From Terriglobia bacterium (GTDB lineage: Bacteria > Acidobacteriota > Terriglobia > UBA7540): a DNA stretch of 9,302 bases. The translations under genes and the position numbers were made by a program. Shown one piece after another: positions 1-7,184 of this stretch (its first letter is position 1; every line of letters begins with the position of its first letter). Location of the stretch: the NCBI GenBank assembly GCA_030036915.1, contig JASHSC010000656.1, positions 1 to 9,302 on the forward strand, given 5' to 3'. The notes below the pieces were generated by a model. The model made no database searches, was not told the DNA's origin, and was given only the letters and a program-made list of their open reading frames with translations.

Positions 1-890
1 GTAAACCTCATTTGTTGATCCTCGGCGCCCGCGGTTTTCTGGGGCAGCACCTCGCGCACCAGGCGGGGTCGGCGTATCGGGTCTTTCCGGCTGACCTGCC
101 GGAAGCGGGGTGGCAGGACTTGACGGTTGACATCACGTCGGGTGCGAGCGTGAATGCGGCATTTCGCGAGGCTGCGCCCGATGTCGTGGTGCTGCTCGCC
201 GCCATTTCGGATATCGATCAGTGTGAGGCCGATCCGCAACGCGCGGAACAGATTAATGTTGGCGGCGCAGCTCACGTGGTGGAGGCTTGCGCGCGTTCCG
301 GGGCCAGACTCGTTTTCACTTCTTCGGCGGCGGTGTTTGATGGCACGCGTCATGGGTACCGCGAAAGCGACCCTCCCACTCCGCTCAGCGTGTACGGCAA
401 AACAAAGGCTCAGGCGGAGCAATTGTTGACGCGCACGCTCCCCTCGACCATCATTTTTCGACTCGCGCTGGTGGTGGGGTACGCGCAGAATCACGGCACC
501 AACGCCATGCTGAACAAACTGGCGGAAAAACTTCGGGCCGGGCAATCCGTCGTGTTCCCGGATTTCGAATTTCGCAACCCGATCGATGCCGGCACGCTGA
601 TCAACTTTATGTTGGAATTGATAAAACTTCCCGCAGCGAGCGGTGTTTATCACCTTGGGGCGAGCGAAGCGATTTCGCGCTTCGAGCTGGGCCGATGGCT
701 GGCGGAAAAAATGGGATTTTCAAGCGAGCTCATTCAGCCGCAAGCCGCACCACTGCCGGGGCGCGCGCCGCGCGGCCATGACCATTTTCTTTTGACCGAA
801 AGGATCCGAGCGGTGTGCAGGACCCCGGTTCCCAGTTGCAAAGAAGTGATCGAAAGGGCGGTGAATGGATCTTCCCAAGCCAATTTATGA
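1..890 (+). CDS. RmlD-like NAD(P)-dependent SDR (sugar reductase/epimerase), 5' partial
   Basis: This is an extended short-chain dehydrogenase/reductase of the kind that reduces or epimerises nucleotide-linked sugars in the cytoplasm. Counting from the TTG at 12, the Rossmann glycine motif GARGFLG is at residues 5-11, the strand-4 serines TSS at 103-105, and the catalytic YxxxK pair at Tyr128 and Lys132 in YGKTK. The C-terminal part (FRNPIDAG, PLPGRAPRGHD, then a helix) resembles dTDP-4-dehydrorhamnose reductases, although the true substrate cannot be read. The frame is open to the left edge (codons K-P-H precede LLILGARG), so the real start is probably one or two codons outside the window and the TTG at 12 is internal. 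The family and active-site residues are secure; the specific reaction is not. The stop lies 26 nt inside the next gene, which suggests a shared transcript and coupled translation. Confidence 0.88.
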   Translation, partial: KPHLLILGARGFLGQHLAHQAGSAYRVFPADLPEAGWQDLTVDITSGASVNAAFREAAPDVVVLLAAISDIDQCEADPQRAEQINVGGAAHVVEACARSGARLVFTSSAAVFDGTRHGYRESDPPTPLSVYGKTKAQAEQLLTRTLPSTIIFRLALVVGYAQNHGTNAMLNKLAEKLRAGQSVVFPDFEFRNPIDAGTLINFMLELIKLPAASGVYHLGASEAISRFELGRWLAEKMGFSSELIQPQAAPLPGRAPRGHDHFLLTERIRAVCRTPVPSCKEVIERAVNGSSQANL

Positions 891-2055
891 GCTCGAATAC
901 GGTCACGGCGCCCAGTATGGGCCTGAGGAGGAAGCAGCTCTCCGCGAGGTGTTGGCAGCAGGCGCCCCCTCCTGTGGGCCCAGAGTAAAGAAATTCGAGG
1001 AAGCCTTTGCGTCCTACTGCGGCGTTCCCCACGGACTTGCCGTCACCTCGGCAACCGCGGGCCTTCAGCTTGCCATGATTGCGGCGAAAGTCGGCCCGGA
1101 CGATGAGGTCATCACCACTCCCATCAGTTGGATTTCAACAGCCAACGCCGCCGCGTCCCAGGGCGCGCGTGTGGTCTTTGCGGACGTTGACCCGCGCACG
1201 CTCAACTTAACCGCCGACTCCATTACGCAGAAAATTACCAAGCGCACCAAGGTAATTTTGCTTGTTCATCTCTATGGCCAATGCTGCGATATGGACCCCA
1301 TTATGGAGTTGGCCCGCCGGCGCGACATTCTGGTGGTTGAGGATTGCGCTCACGCCGCAGGGGCGGAATATAAAGGCCGCCGCGCCGGCAGTCTCGCCGA
1401 CATTGGCGTCTTCAGCTTCCATCAGCAGAAAAACATGGTGACGCTGGGCGAAGGAGGAATGCTCACCACCTCCCGACGCGACCTCTACGAGCGCATGCTT
1501 TCATTCCGCTCGCTCTGCTGCCGCACTTACGACCCCAAGGGAAAATACCTGGCGATTGACGAGTCCAAATTACCCATGGGTAAGCACTATTGGTATCTGG
1601 ATTTTGACGATGTGGGCTTCAACTTCCGCATGACCGATGCGCAGGCGGCGGTGGGCCTGGTCCAGCTCGCCAAGTTGGACGGCTTTAACGCGCGGCGCAT
1701 CGAAATCGCCAACCTCTATTGTCAGCACCTGCGCGGAATTCGCGGCCTTACCTCTCCGTACGTTTCGCCGGACGTGAAGCACGTCTTTCACATCTACTGC
1801 GTTCTGGTGGAGCCGGAGTTCAGGCTGAGCAAAGAAGATTTCATGTGGGAGCTCTACACGTCGAAGCGCATCAAGGTGTGGTCGCATTACATGCCCATTC
1901 ATCTGACAACAGCCTACCGGCGGCTTGGCCACGCCGAAGGCGAGTGCCCGGTGGCCGAAAACCTCTTCCGCAAGTATGTCAGCCTGCCCATTCACCCTCG
2001 TATGACCGAAGAGTCCATCGCTTACGTTGCGGACAGCATTCGGGAGATGGCATGA
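865..2055 (+). CDS. DegT/DnrJ/EryC1/StrS family PLP-dependent sugar aminotransferase
   Basis: A 396-residue fold-type I aminotransferase, the usual length for the family. Members transfer an amino group, generally from glutamate or glutamine, to a keto-sugar or keto-cyclitol, usually a nucleotide-linked 3- or 4-keto sugar. Visible landmarks in order: the substrate-loop glycine region (GAPSCGPRVKKFEEAFA, about 33-49), SATAGLQLA near the cofactor phosphate (62-70), VVEDCAHAAGA with the pyridine-nitrogen Asp160 and His163, the Schiff-base lysine Lys189 in FSFHQQK followed by GEGG (195-198), and the conserved NFRMTDAQAAVG segment. All key residues are present, so it should be active. The ATG at 865 sits within the end of the SDR gene and has an AAAGGG ribosome-binding sequence upstream. 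The stop overlaps the kinase start as ATGA. The neighbouring reductase fits a pathway in which a keto-sugar is aminated. Family call is secure; substrate unknown. A non-catalytic regulatory role is unlikely because the lysine is intact. Confidence 0.93.
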   Translation: MDLPKPIYELEYGHGAQYGPEEEAALREVLAAGAPSCGPRVKKFEEAFASYCGVPHGLAVTSATAGLQLAMIAAKVGPDDEVITTPISWISTANAAASQGARVVFADVDPRTLNLTADSITQKITKRTKVILLVHLYGQCCDMDPIMELARRRDILVVEDCAHAAGAEYKGRRAGSLADIGVFSFHQQKNMVTLGEGGMLTTSRRDLYERMLSFRSLCCRTYDPKGKYLAIDESKLPMGKHYWYLDFDDVGFNFRMTDAQAAVGLVQLAKLDGFNARRIEIANLYCQHLRGIRGLTSPYVSPDVKHVFHIYCVLVEPEFRLSKEDFMWELYTSKRIKVWSHYMPIHLTTAYRRLGHAEGECPVAENLFRKYVSLPIHPRMTEESIAYVADSIREMA

Positions 2056-3446
2056 CGCCGTTTGAAAAGCATGTTGCCGGCCATCGGGGCAAGGGAAAGT
2101 TCTTTGCTCCCGGGATTCCGGTCTACATCGGCAGGTGCCCCGGCCGGCTCGACCTGATGGGCGGAAATGTAGACTACACGGGCGGACTGGTGTTCGAAGC
2201 CACAATCCGCGAAGCTACCTGGTGTGCGGTGCAATTGCGCGACGACCGGCGCGTGGTTTTCCTCAATCCGCAGATGACCGAGCGCGGTTGGCAGGCTCAG
2301 GTGGAATTTGACATGGATGCCATGACGGATGAGGTTGCCGTCCGCGGCATGGTGAACGCCGGCCCCCCCGTGCGCTGGACGGCCTACACGCTCGGGAATT
2401 TCTTCCTGCTGGCGCAGCGCTATCCCAAGAAGGTGAAGACCGGGGCGAACGTCTTCATTCAGTCCGAGGTTCCGTTGAATAAAGGCGTGAGTTCGTCAGC
2501 TTCCGTAGAAGTCGCTGTCATGAAGCCCGCCGCCCGCGCCTACGGAATCGATCTGCGCGGAATTGAATTGGCAGAGGCCTGCCAGTGGGTGGAGAACGTC
2601 ATCGCGGAATCCGCCTGCGGGATCATGGACCAGGCCGCGGCCACGCTGGGCGACGAAGGCTGCGTCCTGCCGCTGCTCTGCCAACCCTGCCAGCCTTTTC
2701 CGCTTGTCCATTTGCCCAAGTCGCTCAACTGCTGGGCGGTGGATTCCGGAGTCAGCCACGCGGTGACGGGAATCGAATATGAAGCGGCGCGCGCCGCGGC
2801 CTTCATGGGTTACAAGCTCATGTGCGACTGGGAGAACTTACCGGTCACTCGAGATGCGCGCAGCCGCATTCCGCGATTTACCGACCCGCGCTGGCGGGGT
2901 TATCTTTCCGAAGTCACGCCCTCAATCTTCCGGTCAAGATACGAATTGCGCCTTCCCGAAAAAATGCCGGGAAGCGAGTTCCTTGCCGGAAAGCAGTTCC
3001 ATCCCGATCCCTTCACCACGGTGCGGCCGGAGATTCAATATCGAGTTCGCAATTGCACGCGCTACTCGATTGAGGAAAACCAGCGCATCCAGTTGTTTGT
3101 GGAACTGGCGCGGGGCGCGGCAGAGCAGGCTTCCGAATTATCCTTCCGCCTGATGGGTGACTTGATGTATCAGTCGCACTATTCCTACACCGAATGCGGG
3201 CTGGGCGACGAGGCAACGGACCTGCTGGTGGATTTGGTGCGCGAGCAGGGTGACGGTGAGGGATTATATGGAGCCAAAGTCACCGGAGGCGGCGCCGGTG
3301 GAACCGTGGCGGTTCTCGGCAGGAAAGGCTCCGAAGTGGCTTTCCGGAAGGTCATCAAAGCCTACGCCAAAGCCCGGAATATTGAGCCTGTTGTGATGCA
3401 CGGCAGTTCGATGGGAGCGGACCGGTTCGGAGTAAAGCAACTGTAA
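2052..3446 (+). CDS. GHMP sugar kinase of the L-arabinokinase/galactokinase type
   Basis: A 464-residue cytoplasmic GHMP kinase that should phosphorylate a sugar at C1 with ATP. Motif 1 is GRCPGRLDLMGGNVDYTGG (residues 27-45), motif 2 the ATP loop PLNKGVSSSASVEVA (141-155), the catalytic aspartate Asp193 lies in CGIMDQ, and motif 3 is GAKVTGGGAGG (407-417). Where galactokinases have GEHTDY, this has GGNVDY: the Glu and His that contact galactose are Gly38 and Asn39, while Asp41 stays. From memory, plant arabinokinases have GGIADY there and share CGxMDQ, LLCQP, the DSG(V/I)xH segment and YQxHYSYxxCGLG with this protein, so that subfamily fits best. The ATG at 2052 overlaps the aminotransferase stop and follows GGGAG with 5 nt spacing. 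The same frame stays open back to about 1719, but that stretch lies inside the aminotransferase gene and is not expected to be used. L-arabinose is the leading substrate guess; galactose or an amino/deoxy sugar remains possible. Confidence 0.88.
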   Translation: MTPFEKHVAGHRGKGKFFAPGIPVYIGRCPGRLDLMGGNVDYTGGLVFEATIREATWCAVQLRDDRRVVFLNPQMTERGWQAQVEFDMDAMTDEVAVRGMVNAGPPVRWTAYTLGNFFLLAQRYPKKVKTGANVFIQSEVPLNKGVSSSASVEVAVMKPAARAYGIDLRGIELAEACQWVENVIAESACGIMDQAAATLGDEGCVLPLLCQPCQPFPLVHLPKSLNCWAVDSGVSHAVTGIEYEAARAAAFMGYKLMCDWENLPVTRDARSRIPRFTDPRWRGYLSEVTPSIFRSRYELRLPEKMPGSEFLAGKQFHPDPFTTVRPEIQYRVRNCTRYSIEENQRIQLFVELARGAAEQASELSFRLMGDLMYQSHYSYTECGLGDEATDLLVDLVREQGDGEGLYGAKVTGGGAGGTVAVLGRKGSEVAFRKVIKAYAKARNIEPVVMHGSSMGADRFGVKQL

Positions 3447-3467
3447 CGCGGGTGTCCCCACCCACGT
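3446..3467. terminator. Hairpin after the kinase gene (weak terminator candidate)
   Basis: An ACGCGGGTG arm (3446-3454), TCCC loop and CACCCACGT arm (3459-3467) form a 9-position stem with one C-A mismatch, starting at the last base of the kinase stop codon. It lies in the 61-bp gap between convergent genes, where a terminator is expected. There is no clear T-run on either side, so it may instead be a Rho-type or stabilising structure, or a remnant of a short intergenic repeat. Confidence 0.3.
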
Positions 3468-3507
3468 CAATTGTCGGTGTTCGATCAGCAAAGTGCAGGT
3501 GAGGACT

Positions 3508-3870
3508 TCACTTCAGAGGGATCGCCGGCAAGCGCTTGAGGGTGCGATTGGCGGGGTCGATGGTAATCCCAACCGACTCAAGGGCCGTAACCCCCAGGAT
3601 AGGTTCTACATTTTCTGGGCCGAAAATTACCCGACCCGCGGTTATTTCTCCCATAAATCGGATTTCCACTAACCCGAATGGGTATTCTTGCTTCGACCCA
3701 TCAGCCAATTCATATACCATCGTTCCCACAGGCTGCACTTGGATCTGCCGAAGCTTACCCGCGGGGGCCAAACAATCCGTAGCTCCGGTGTCGACCAGGA
3801 AGTCGGCTTCATAGTTGCCCGCCGTGCTTCCTAAAGCCTTCAAGGTGACGGTCACATGTGTAAGTCCCAT
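3508..3870 (-). CDS. Retropepsin-like (clan AA) aspartic protease family protein
   Basis: A 120-residue protein with the single-domain retropepsin pattern. The active-site triad Asp27-Thr28-Gly29 is followed by Ala-Thr (FLVDTGAT, 24-31). A flap-like turn lies around LADGS (55-59), and a second hydrophobic-hydrophobic-Gly motif is ILG (91-93) followed by VTALES. Proteins of this type dimerise so that each subunit supplies one aspartate; in bacteria most are uncharacterised, and a few larger relatives are membrane-bound proteases. No signal peptide or membrane helix is seen, so it is probably cytoplasmic. The ATG at 3870 follows a strong GAAGGAAG ribosome-binding sequence (3881-3874). It lies downstream of the ROK gene but behind a terminator, so it probably has its own promoter, which I could not assign with confidence. 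Family call is good; proteolytic activity and target are unknown. Confidence 0.8.
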   Translation of the reverse strand: MGLTHVTVTLKALGSTAGNYEADFLVDTGATDCLAPAGKLRQIQVQPVGTMVYELADGSKQEYPFGLVEIRFMGEITAGRVIFGPENVEPILGVTALESVGITIDPANRTLKRLPAIPLK

Positions 3871-3930
3871 AATCTTCCTTCATCCATGATAAATCCAAAT
3901 TAGATTCGTGGACAACGCAGGTGAACTAAG

Positions 3931-3967
3931 AAAAAAATTCGCCCTAGACGCTGCTAATCAGAGGGCG
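3931..3967 (-). terminator. Intrinsic terminator of the acylase-ROK operon
   Basis: On the - strand, two bases after the ROK stop codon, CGCCCT (3967-3962) and AGGGCG (3945-3940) form a 6-bp GC-rich stem around a 16-nt loop that can fold a small CTG/CAG inner stem. It is followed by AA and seven T residues (3937-3931). The position and T-run match a Rho-independent terminator and separate the ROK transcript from the aspartic protease gene. Confidence 0.7.
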
Positions 3968-3968
3968 G

Positions 3969-4661
3969 TTATGCCTGCGCAGATTTACCCTTTTCCCACA
4001 ACCGGAATCCCCCCGCAAAGGCATTATCATTGTCTCCGAGCCGCGCGCCCGGAGGCAGATCCTTCAGCTTCTTGGAGTTACCCCCGCCCAACACCACATA
4101 TTCCGCGCCCAGCGCATCTTTTAATTCTTCCGTGATCTTGTCAACGTAGCGCCGCCACTTCTTTTTGCCCAGGCGATCGAGCCCGCGAATTCCCAAATAG
4201 TCCTCGTAGGTCTTTTTTCGGTAGGGTAAATGCGCAAGCTCCATCGGTTCCAATTCTCCGTCGATGATCAGCGCCGAGCCGAGCCCCGTGCCCAGGCCGA
4301 GAAAGAGCATGCGGCCGCCCTCATAGCTTCCCAACGCCTGCATGGCCGCGTCGTTGATCATCTTGACCGGGCAGCCGAAGGCCTTGGTGAAATCAAACCC
4401 TACCCAGCCGCGGCCAAGATTGAACGGCTCGCGCAGTGCCCGGCCATGGACCACCGGTCCGGGATAGCCGATGGAGATCACGTCGAACTTCCAGCCCTTG
4501 GTCAGTTCCTTCACGTCGCGGACCATCTTGCCGGGCGTCATTTCAGGCCCGGAAACAATCTCCCGCTTCTCGTGATGGCCCGTGGCTAGCACTTTGACGT
4601 GTGTTCCGCCGACGTCGATTGCCAGAACCCTCGGAGTTTTCTTTGCACTGGTGGAGTCCAT
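3969..4661 (-). CDS. ROK-family sugar kinase, polyphosphate glucokinase-like
   Basis: A 230-residue cytoplasmic kinase of the ROK/ASKHA fold, predicted to phosphorylate glucose or a related hexose using polyphosphate and/or ATP. The phosphate-1 motif is AIDVGGTHVKVL (14-25), the catalytic aspartate Asp104 lies in MINDAAMQALG, and the phosphate-2 motif is LGLGTGLGSALI (121-132). The zinc-binding CxCGxxGC cluster of NagC/Mlc and many ROK glucokinases is absent, as in polyphosphate glucokinases, and ELAHLPYR (141-148) takes the place of the usual GH region. It has no N-terminal helix-turn-helix, so it is an enzyme and not a regulator. The ATG at 4661 is chosen because AGGAGG lies just upstream; this overlaps the acylase TAG stop, giving an 8-nt gap and probable translational coupling. 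The frame extends to 4718, but that part lies inside the acylase gene. It ends at a terminator. Family is secure; the phosphate donor is inferred. Confidence 0.85.
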   Translation of the reverse strand: MDSTSAKKTPRVLAIDVGGTHVKVLATGHHEKREIVSGPEMTPGKMVRDVKELTKGWKFDVISIGYPGPVVHGRALREPFNLGRGWVGFDFTKAFGCPVKMINDAAMQALGSYEGGRMLFLGLGTGLGSALIIDGELEPMELAHLPYRKKTYEDYLGIRGLDRLGKKKWRRYVDKITEELKDALGAEYVVLGGGNSKKLKDLPPGARLGDNDNAFAGGFRLWEKGKSAQA

Positions 4662-4669
4662 AAATCCTC

Positions 4670-6844
4670 CTACTCTCCCGGGTGGTATGTCCGCTCCGTA
4701 TGCCCGTGGAGTTGCCATCGATAGAAATATACGTTGCGGAGATTACCGGTGCTGTAGCGCACGCCTTCATCATCGAAGTGCGGTGAAGCTGGGTTCCCAC
4801 TCTCGCCGCCCGCTGTAATCGCCCTGGCGCGCACGGTTGATCCGAATTCCACCGCGGCGACGAAGCTATTGCCGCCATCGCCGTACCACTTCTTCGTTCC
4901 GGGGTAAGGGTGCGCCGAAAATGACGCGAGGGATCCCCAAGTAGAATAGGTAAATGGCACGGGAATGCTGGGCTTTGAATCGTCGAAGTGGGGCGTAATA
5001 TCATCGCTGAGGCGCTGGAAGCGATTAATCTCTCCCCAGGGTGTTTTCCACATGCCGAAGTCGCGCGTCAGCCGGTCGGACGCCGCCGCCAGCGATTGCA
5101 GAAGCAAGTCGGCTGGCGTCTTGGTTCCAACGTAGCCGTAAATGGGCATATCGGCGAGCCGCGCCTCATCGCGTACGCGCCGGCTGATATCTTCACCCCA
5201 ACAAACCGCAAGCGATGTGGGCACCGAGCCCGCGCCCCAGCGATAATCCCACGCGCGCAACAGCCCAATTTGCTCCGCCAATTTGGCTTTCAGGGGATTT
5301 GTGTCAGGCGCCGCGTCCCACGCCTTGATGAGGGCGGGCAGCGCACGCTCAAACCAGGGCAGGTAACTATCGAAGGCCGCGCCGATCAGTGAATCGAGTG
5401 TGAAATTTCTTTTGCCGTTCAGGAGGCGGAGTACATGCAGCCCACGCGCCGATTCTCCGCCCGTCTCGACATAGCTGGGAAAATCCTCCTTATTCAAGCT
5501 GCCCGGTCCCGCTGCCGACCACGGCGCGTCATTCGAGTTGTAGAGCCACCCGTTCTTGGGGTTCAGCAGGTGGGGCGTTTCGTCCACGCTGAGGAGCGGG
5601 CCCCAGTCCGTCGCCGGATTACTGCCATCCACCGGCTTGGTCCAGTCAAACTGCGGGTCGCGGCGGGGAATGAAATTGGCGTGAAAATAGGCGATTTCCC
5701 CAGCCGAATCGGCGAAGATCGTATTGTTGGAAGAATTCGTGTGCAGCTCCATGGTCTGGCGGAACGACTGGTAGTCCGTCGCCTTGGTGCGCGAATAAGA
5801 CTGCGTGAGCGCTTTGATGTGCTCCTGCATCATCCGGACGGTCAGCCACTTTCCGTTTAGCTCACCGATCACCGGGCCGTGTTGCGTGCGATAAATGAGG
5901 AATTTCTTCTCTGCCATACCCTCGGCGGTCTTATAAGGAATGCGGATTTCTTCCGAAATGACTGGAAGTTCCCGGTCACCATAGATGTAGAAGTAATTTT
6001 CGTCTCTTTTCTCCACCGTCTCCAGATAATAGCTGATGTCGTTGACCCCGCTCGTGGTGTGCATCCAACCGCAATGCGGATTAAAACCCTGATAAATGAA
6101 GAATTGCCCCCACGTCACCGCTCCATAGGCGTCCAGCCCTTCGTCGCTGGCCATTTGGAGTTCCGAGCGGAAATAAAAAGAAGTGTGGGGATTGATGAGC
6201 AGCAGGGCGTGGTGCCCTTTGGTGATCGATGGGGCAAGGGCGATACCGTTTGAGCCGGATGCTTCGCGCATCTCCTCCTGATTGGGCGGTTCCTCTTGGG
6301 CCATCGGTTCATGGCCATAAAATGCCGCAAGTTGATTGAGGTTGACGTGGTCAATGTCGCCCCCGATGCTTCCTTCTGTGAAGCTGAACGCCATCCACGG
6401 CTCAAAATGCCTGATGACCCGCGGTTTCACTTCCGGGTGCTTATAGAGATAGTAGTTCAATCCGTCGGCAAAGGCGTTCATAAGCGCCACCAGCCAATCC
6501 GGACTTTGTGCGTATTCGTCCTTCAGCGCTTCGGGATCGATGAACAGCTTCATGCGCAGGTCCTGATATATCTTTGACTCGCCCTCGGTCTCCGCCAGCC
6601 GGCCCAGGGCATTGATGTAGTTGGTTTCAACGCGATTGAAATCGTCCTCCGCCTGCGCGTATTCCATGCCGAAAACGGCGTCGGCGTCGGTTTTGCCGTA
6701 GACGTGCGCGATTCCCCAATTATCGCGGATGATCGTGACGTTCTTGGCCTCGCCCTCCCAGCGGGCCACATCGGAATTGTCAGCGGCGAAGGAGGCGGAG
6801 CAGAGGCTTGCTGCGGCAAAAATGAGTAGAGCCTTTTTTATCAA
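4670..6844 (-). CDS. Penicillin acylase family (S45, Ntn-hydrolase) exported acylase
   Basis: A 724-residue precursor of an N-terminal-nucleophile amidase. Family members are exported, self-cleave to an alpha and beta chain, and hydrolyse amide-linked acyl groups such as those of beta-lactams, acyl-homoserine lactones or lipopeptides. Counting from TTG at 6844, a Sec signal peptide (LIKKALLIFAAASLCSASFA) occupies 1-20 with cleavage before Ala-Asp-Asn. The alpha region has RDNWGIAHVYG (40-50) and the GMEYAQAEDDF segment. The predicted autocleavage site and nucleophile is Gly197-Ser198-Asn199, followed by LLINPH (215-220), where the family has NDPH. SSNNTIFAD (371-379) holds the likely oxyanion Asn, and FIPRR and NPKNGWLYNSND follow. 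The C-terminal GGxSGNPxSPHFDD block is intact. TTG is preferred because GGAAGG lies 5 nt upstream and the signal peptide becomes N-terminal; the frame also allows starts at 6928 or 6979. Substrate cannot be told from sequence. Confidence 0.9.
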   Translation of the reverse strand: MIKKALLIFAAASLCSASFAADNSDVARWEGEAKNVTIIRDNWGIAHVYGKTDADAVFGMEYAQAEDDFNRVETNYINALGRLAETEGESKIYQDLRMKLFIDPEALKDEYAQSPDWLVALMNAFADGLNYYLYKHPEVKPRVIRHFEPWMAFSFTEGSIGGDIDHVNLNQLAAFYGHEPMAQEEPPNQEEMREASGSNGIALAPSITKGHHALLLINPHTSFYFRSELQMASDEGLDAYGAVTWGQFFIYQGFNPHCGWMHTTSGVNDISYYLETVEKRDENYFYIYGDRELPVISEEIRIPYKTAEGMAEKKFLIYRTQHGPVIGELNGKWLTVRMMQEHIKALTQSYSRTKATDYQSFRQTMELHTNSSNNTIFADSAGEIAYFHANFIPRRDPQFDWTKPVDGSNPATDWGPLLSVDETPHLLNPKNGWLYNSNDAPWSAAGPGSLNKEDFPSYVETGGESARGLHVLRLLNGKRNFTLDSLIGAAFDSYLPWFERALPALIKAWDAAPDTNPLKAKLAEQIGLLRAWDYRWGAGSVPTSLAVCWGEDISRRVRDEARLADMPIYGYVGTKTPADLLLQSLAAASDRLTRDFGMWKTPWGEINRFQRLSDDITPHFDDSKPSIPVPFTYSTWGSLASFSAHPYPGTKKWYGDGGNSFVAAVEFGSTVRARAITAGGESGNPASPHFDDEGVRYSTGNLRNVYFYRWQLHGHTERTYHPGE

Positions 6845-6946
6845 ATGCGCCTTCCATAAGTCTTGCTGAGGATCTTGCAACCGGCGATAGGGTATCAAAA
6901 TGAGGAGAGGAACTGAAGCACGCGGCATTAGCAAAGATTGAAATTT

Positions 6947-7058
6947 CGACGTAGGGGTGCCCCTTGGCCTGCGGCACAAAGCTGTCCTCTGGCGACGGGT
7001 CGCGGGTGCCCTCCGGGAATTGCCGGGCGAAGGGCAGGGACAAGCCCTGCCCCTACGT
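6947..7058. repeat. MITE/REP-like palindromic element in the divergent spacer
   Basis: A non-coding element of about 110 bp bounded by perfect 9-bp inverted repeats, ACGTAGGGG (6949-6957) and CCCCTACGT (7050-7058). The similarity of the two ends continues inward with mismatches (a shared CTTG about 14 bases in). The right end folds into an 8-bp hairpin, GGGCAGGG (7032-7039) with CCCTGCCC (7045-7052). The pentamer AATTT flanks both sides (6942-6946 and 7059-7063), a possible target duplication. There is no open reading frame, so if mobile it depends on an outside transposase. Confidence 0.6.
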
Positions 7059-7094
7059 AATTTAGACTACACCTCCACCAAGGATGCATGGCAT

Positions 7095-7123
7095 TTGGCA
7101 AATCTCCTGTGGAACTGTACACT
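7095..7123 (+). promoter_or_regulatory. Predicted sigma-70 promoter for the DMT-aldolase operon
   Basis: TTGGCA (7095-7100, five of six matches to the -35 consensus) and TACACT (7118-7123, four of six to -10) are separated by exactly 17 bp. This puts the start of transcription near 7130 and gives a leader of roughly 85 nt before the DMT start codon. It lies just beyond the palindromic element. The call is from pattern only. Confidence 0.45.
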
Positions 7124-7184
7124 AAGGGACTTTGCTCGGCCCAACCCGCGAAACTGTGTGCGTCTGAAAATCTATTATGAACGA

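Noticed and set aside
1719..2051. Upstream in-frame extension of the GHMP kinase
   Set aside because: It lies wholly inside the aminotransferase gene, shows no conserved motif, and the ATG at 2052 has a ribosome-binding sequence and an ATGA overlap.
1570..2205. Open frame of 211 codons on the - strand opposite the aminotransferase and kinase genes
   Set aside because: It has no recognisable domain and is antisense to two well-supported coding regions; in GC-rich DNA such frames arise from codon-position bias.
3886..3915. Possible promoter for the aspartic protease gene (TTGTCC, 18 bp, TATCAT on the - strand)
   Set aside because: The implied transcription start would fall inside the GAAGGAAG ribosome-binding sequence, so the boxes are probably coincidental.
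4988..6577. Several + strand open frames (around 4988-5392, 5435-5860, 5879-6253, 6296-6577)
   Set aside because: All are opposite the acylase gene, whose motifs run through the whole region; their translations look like shadow frames.
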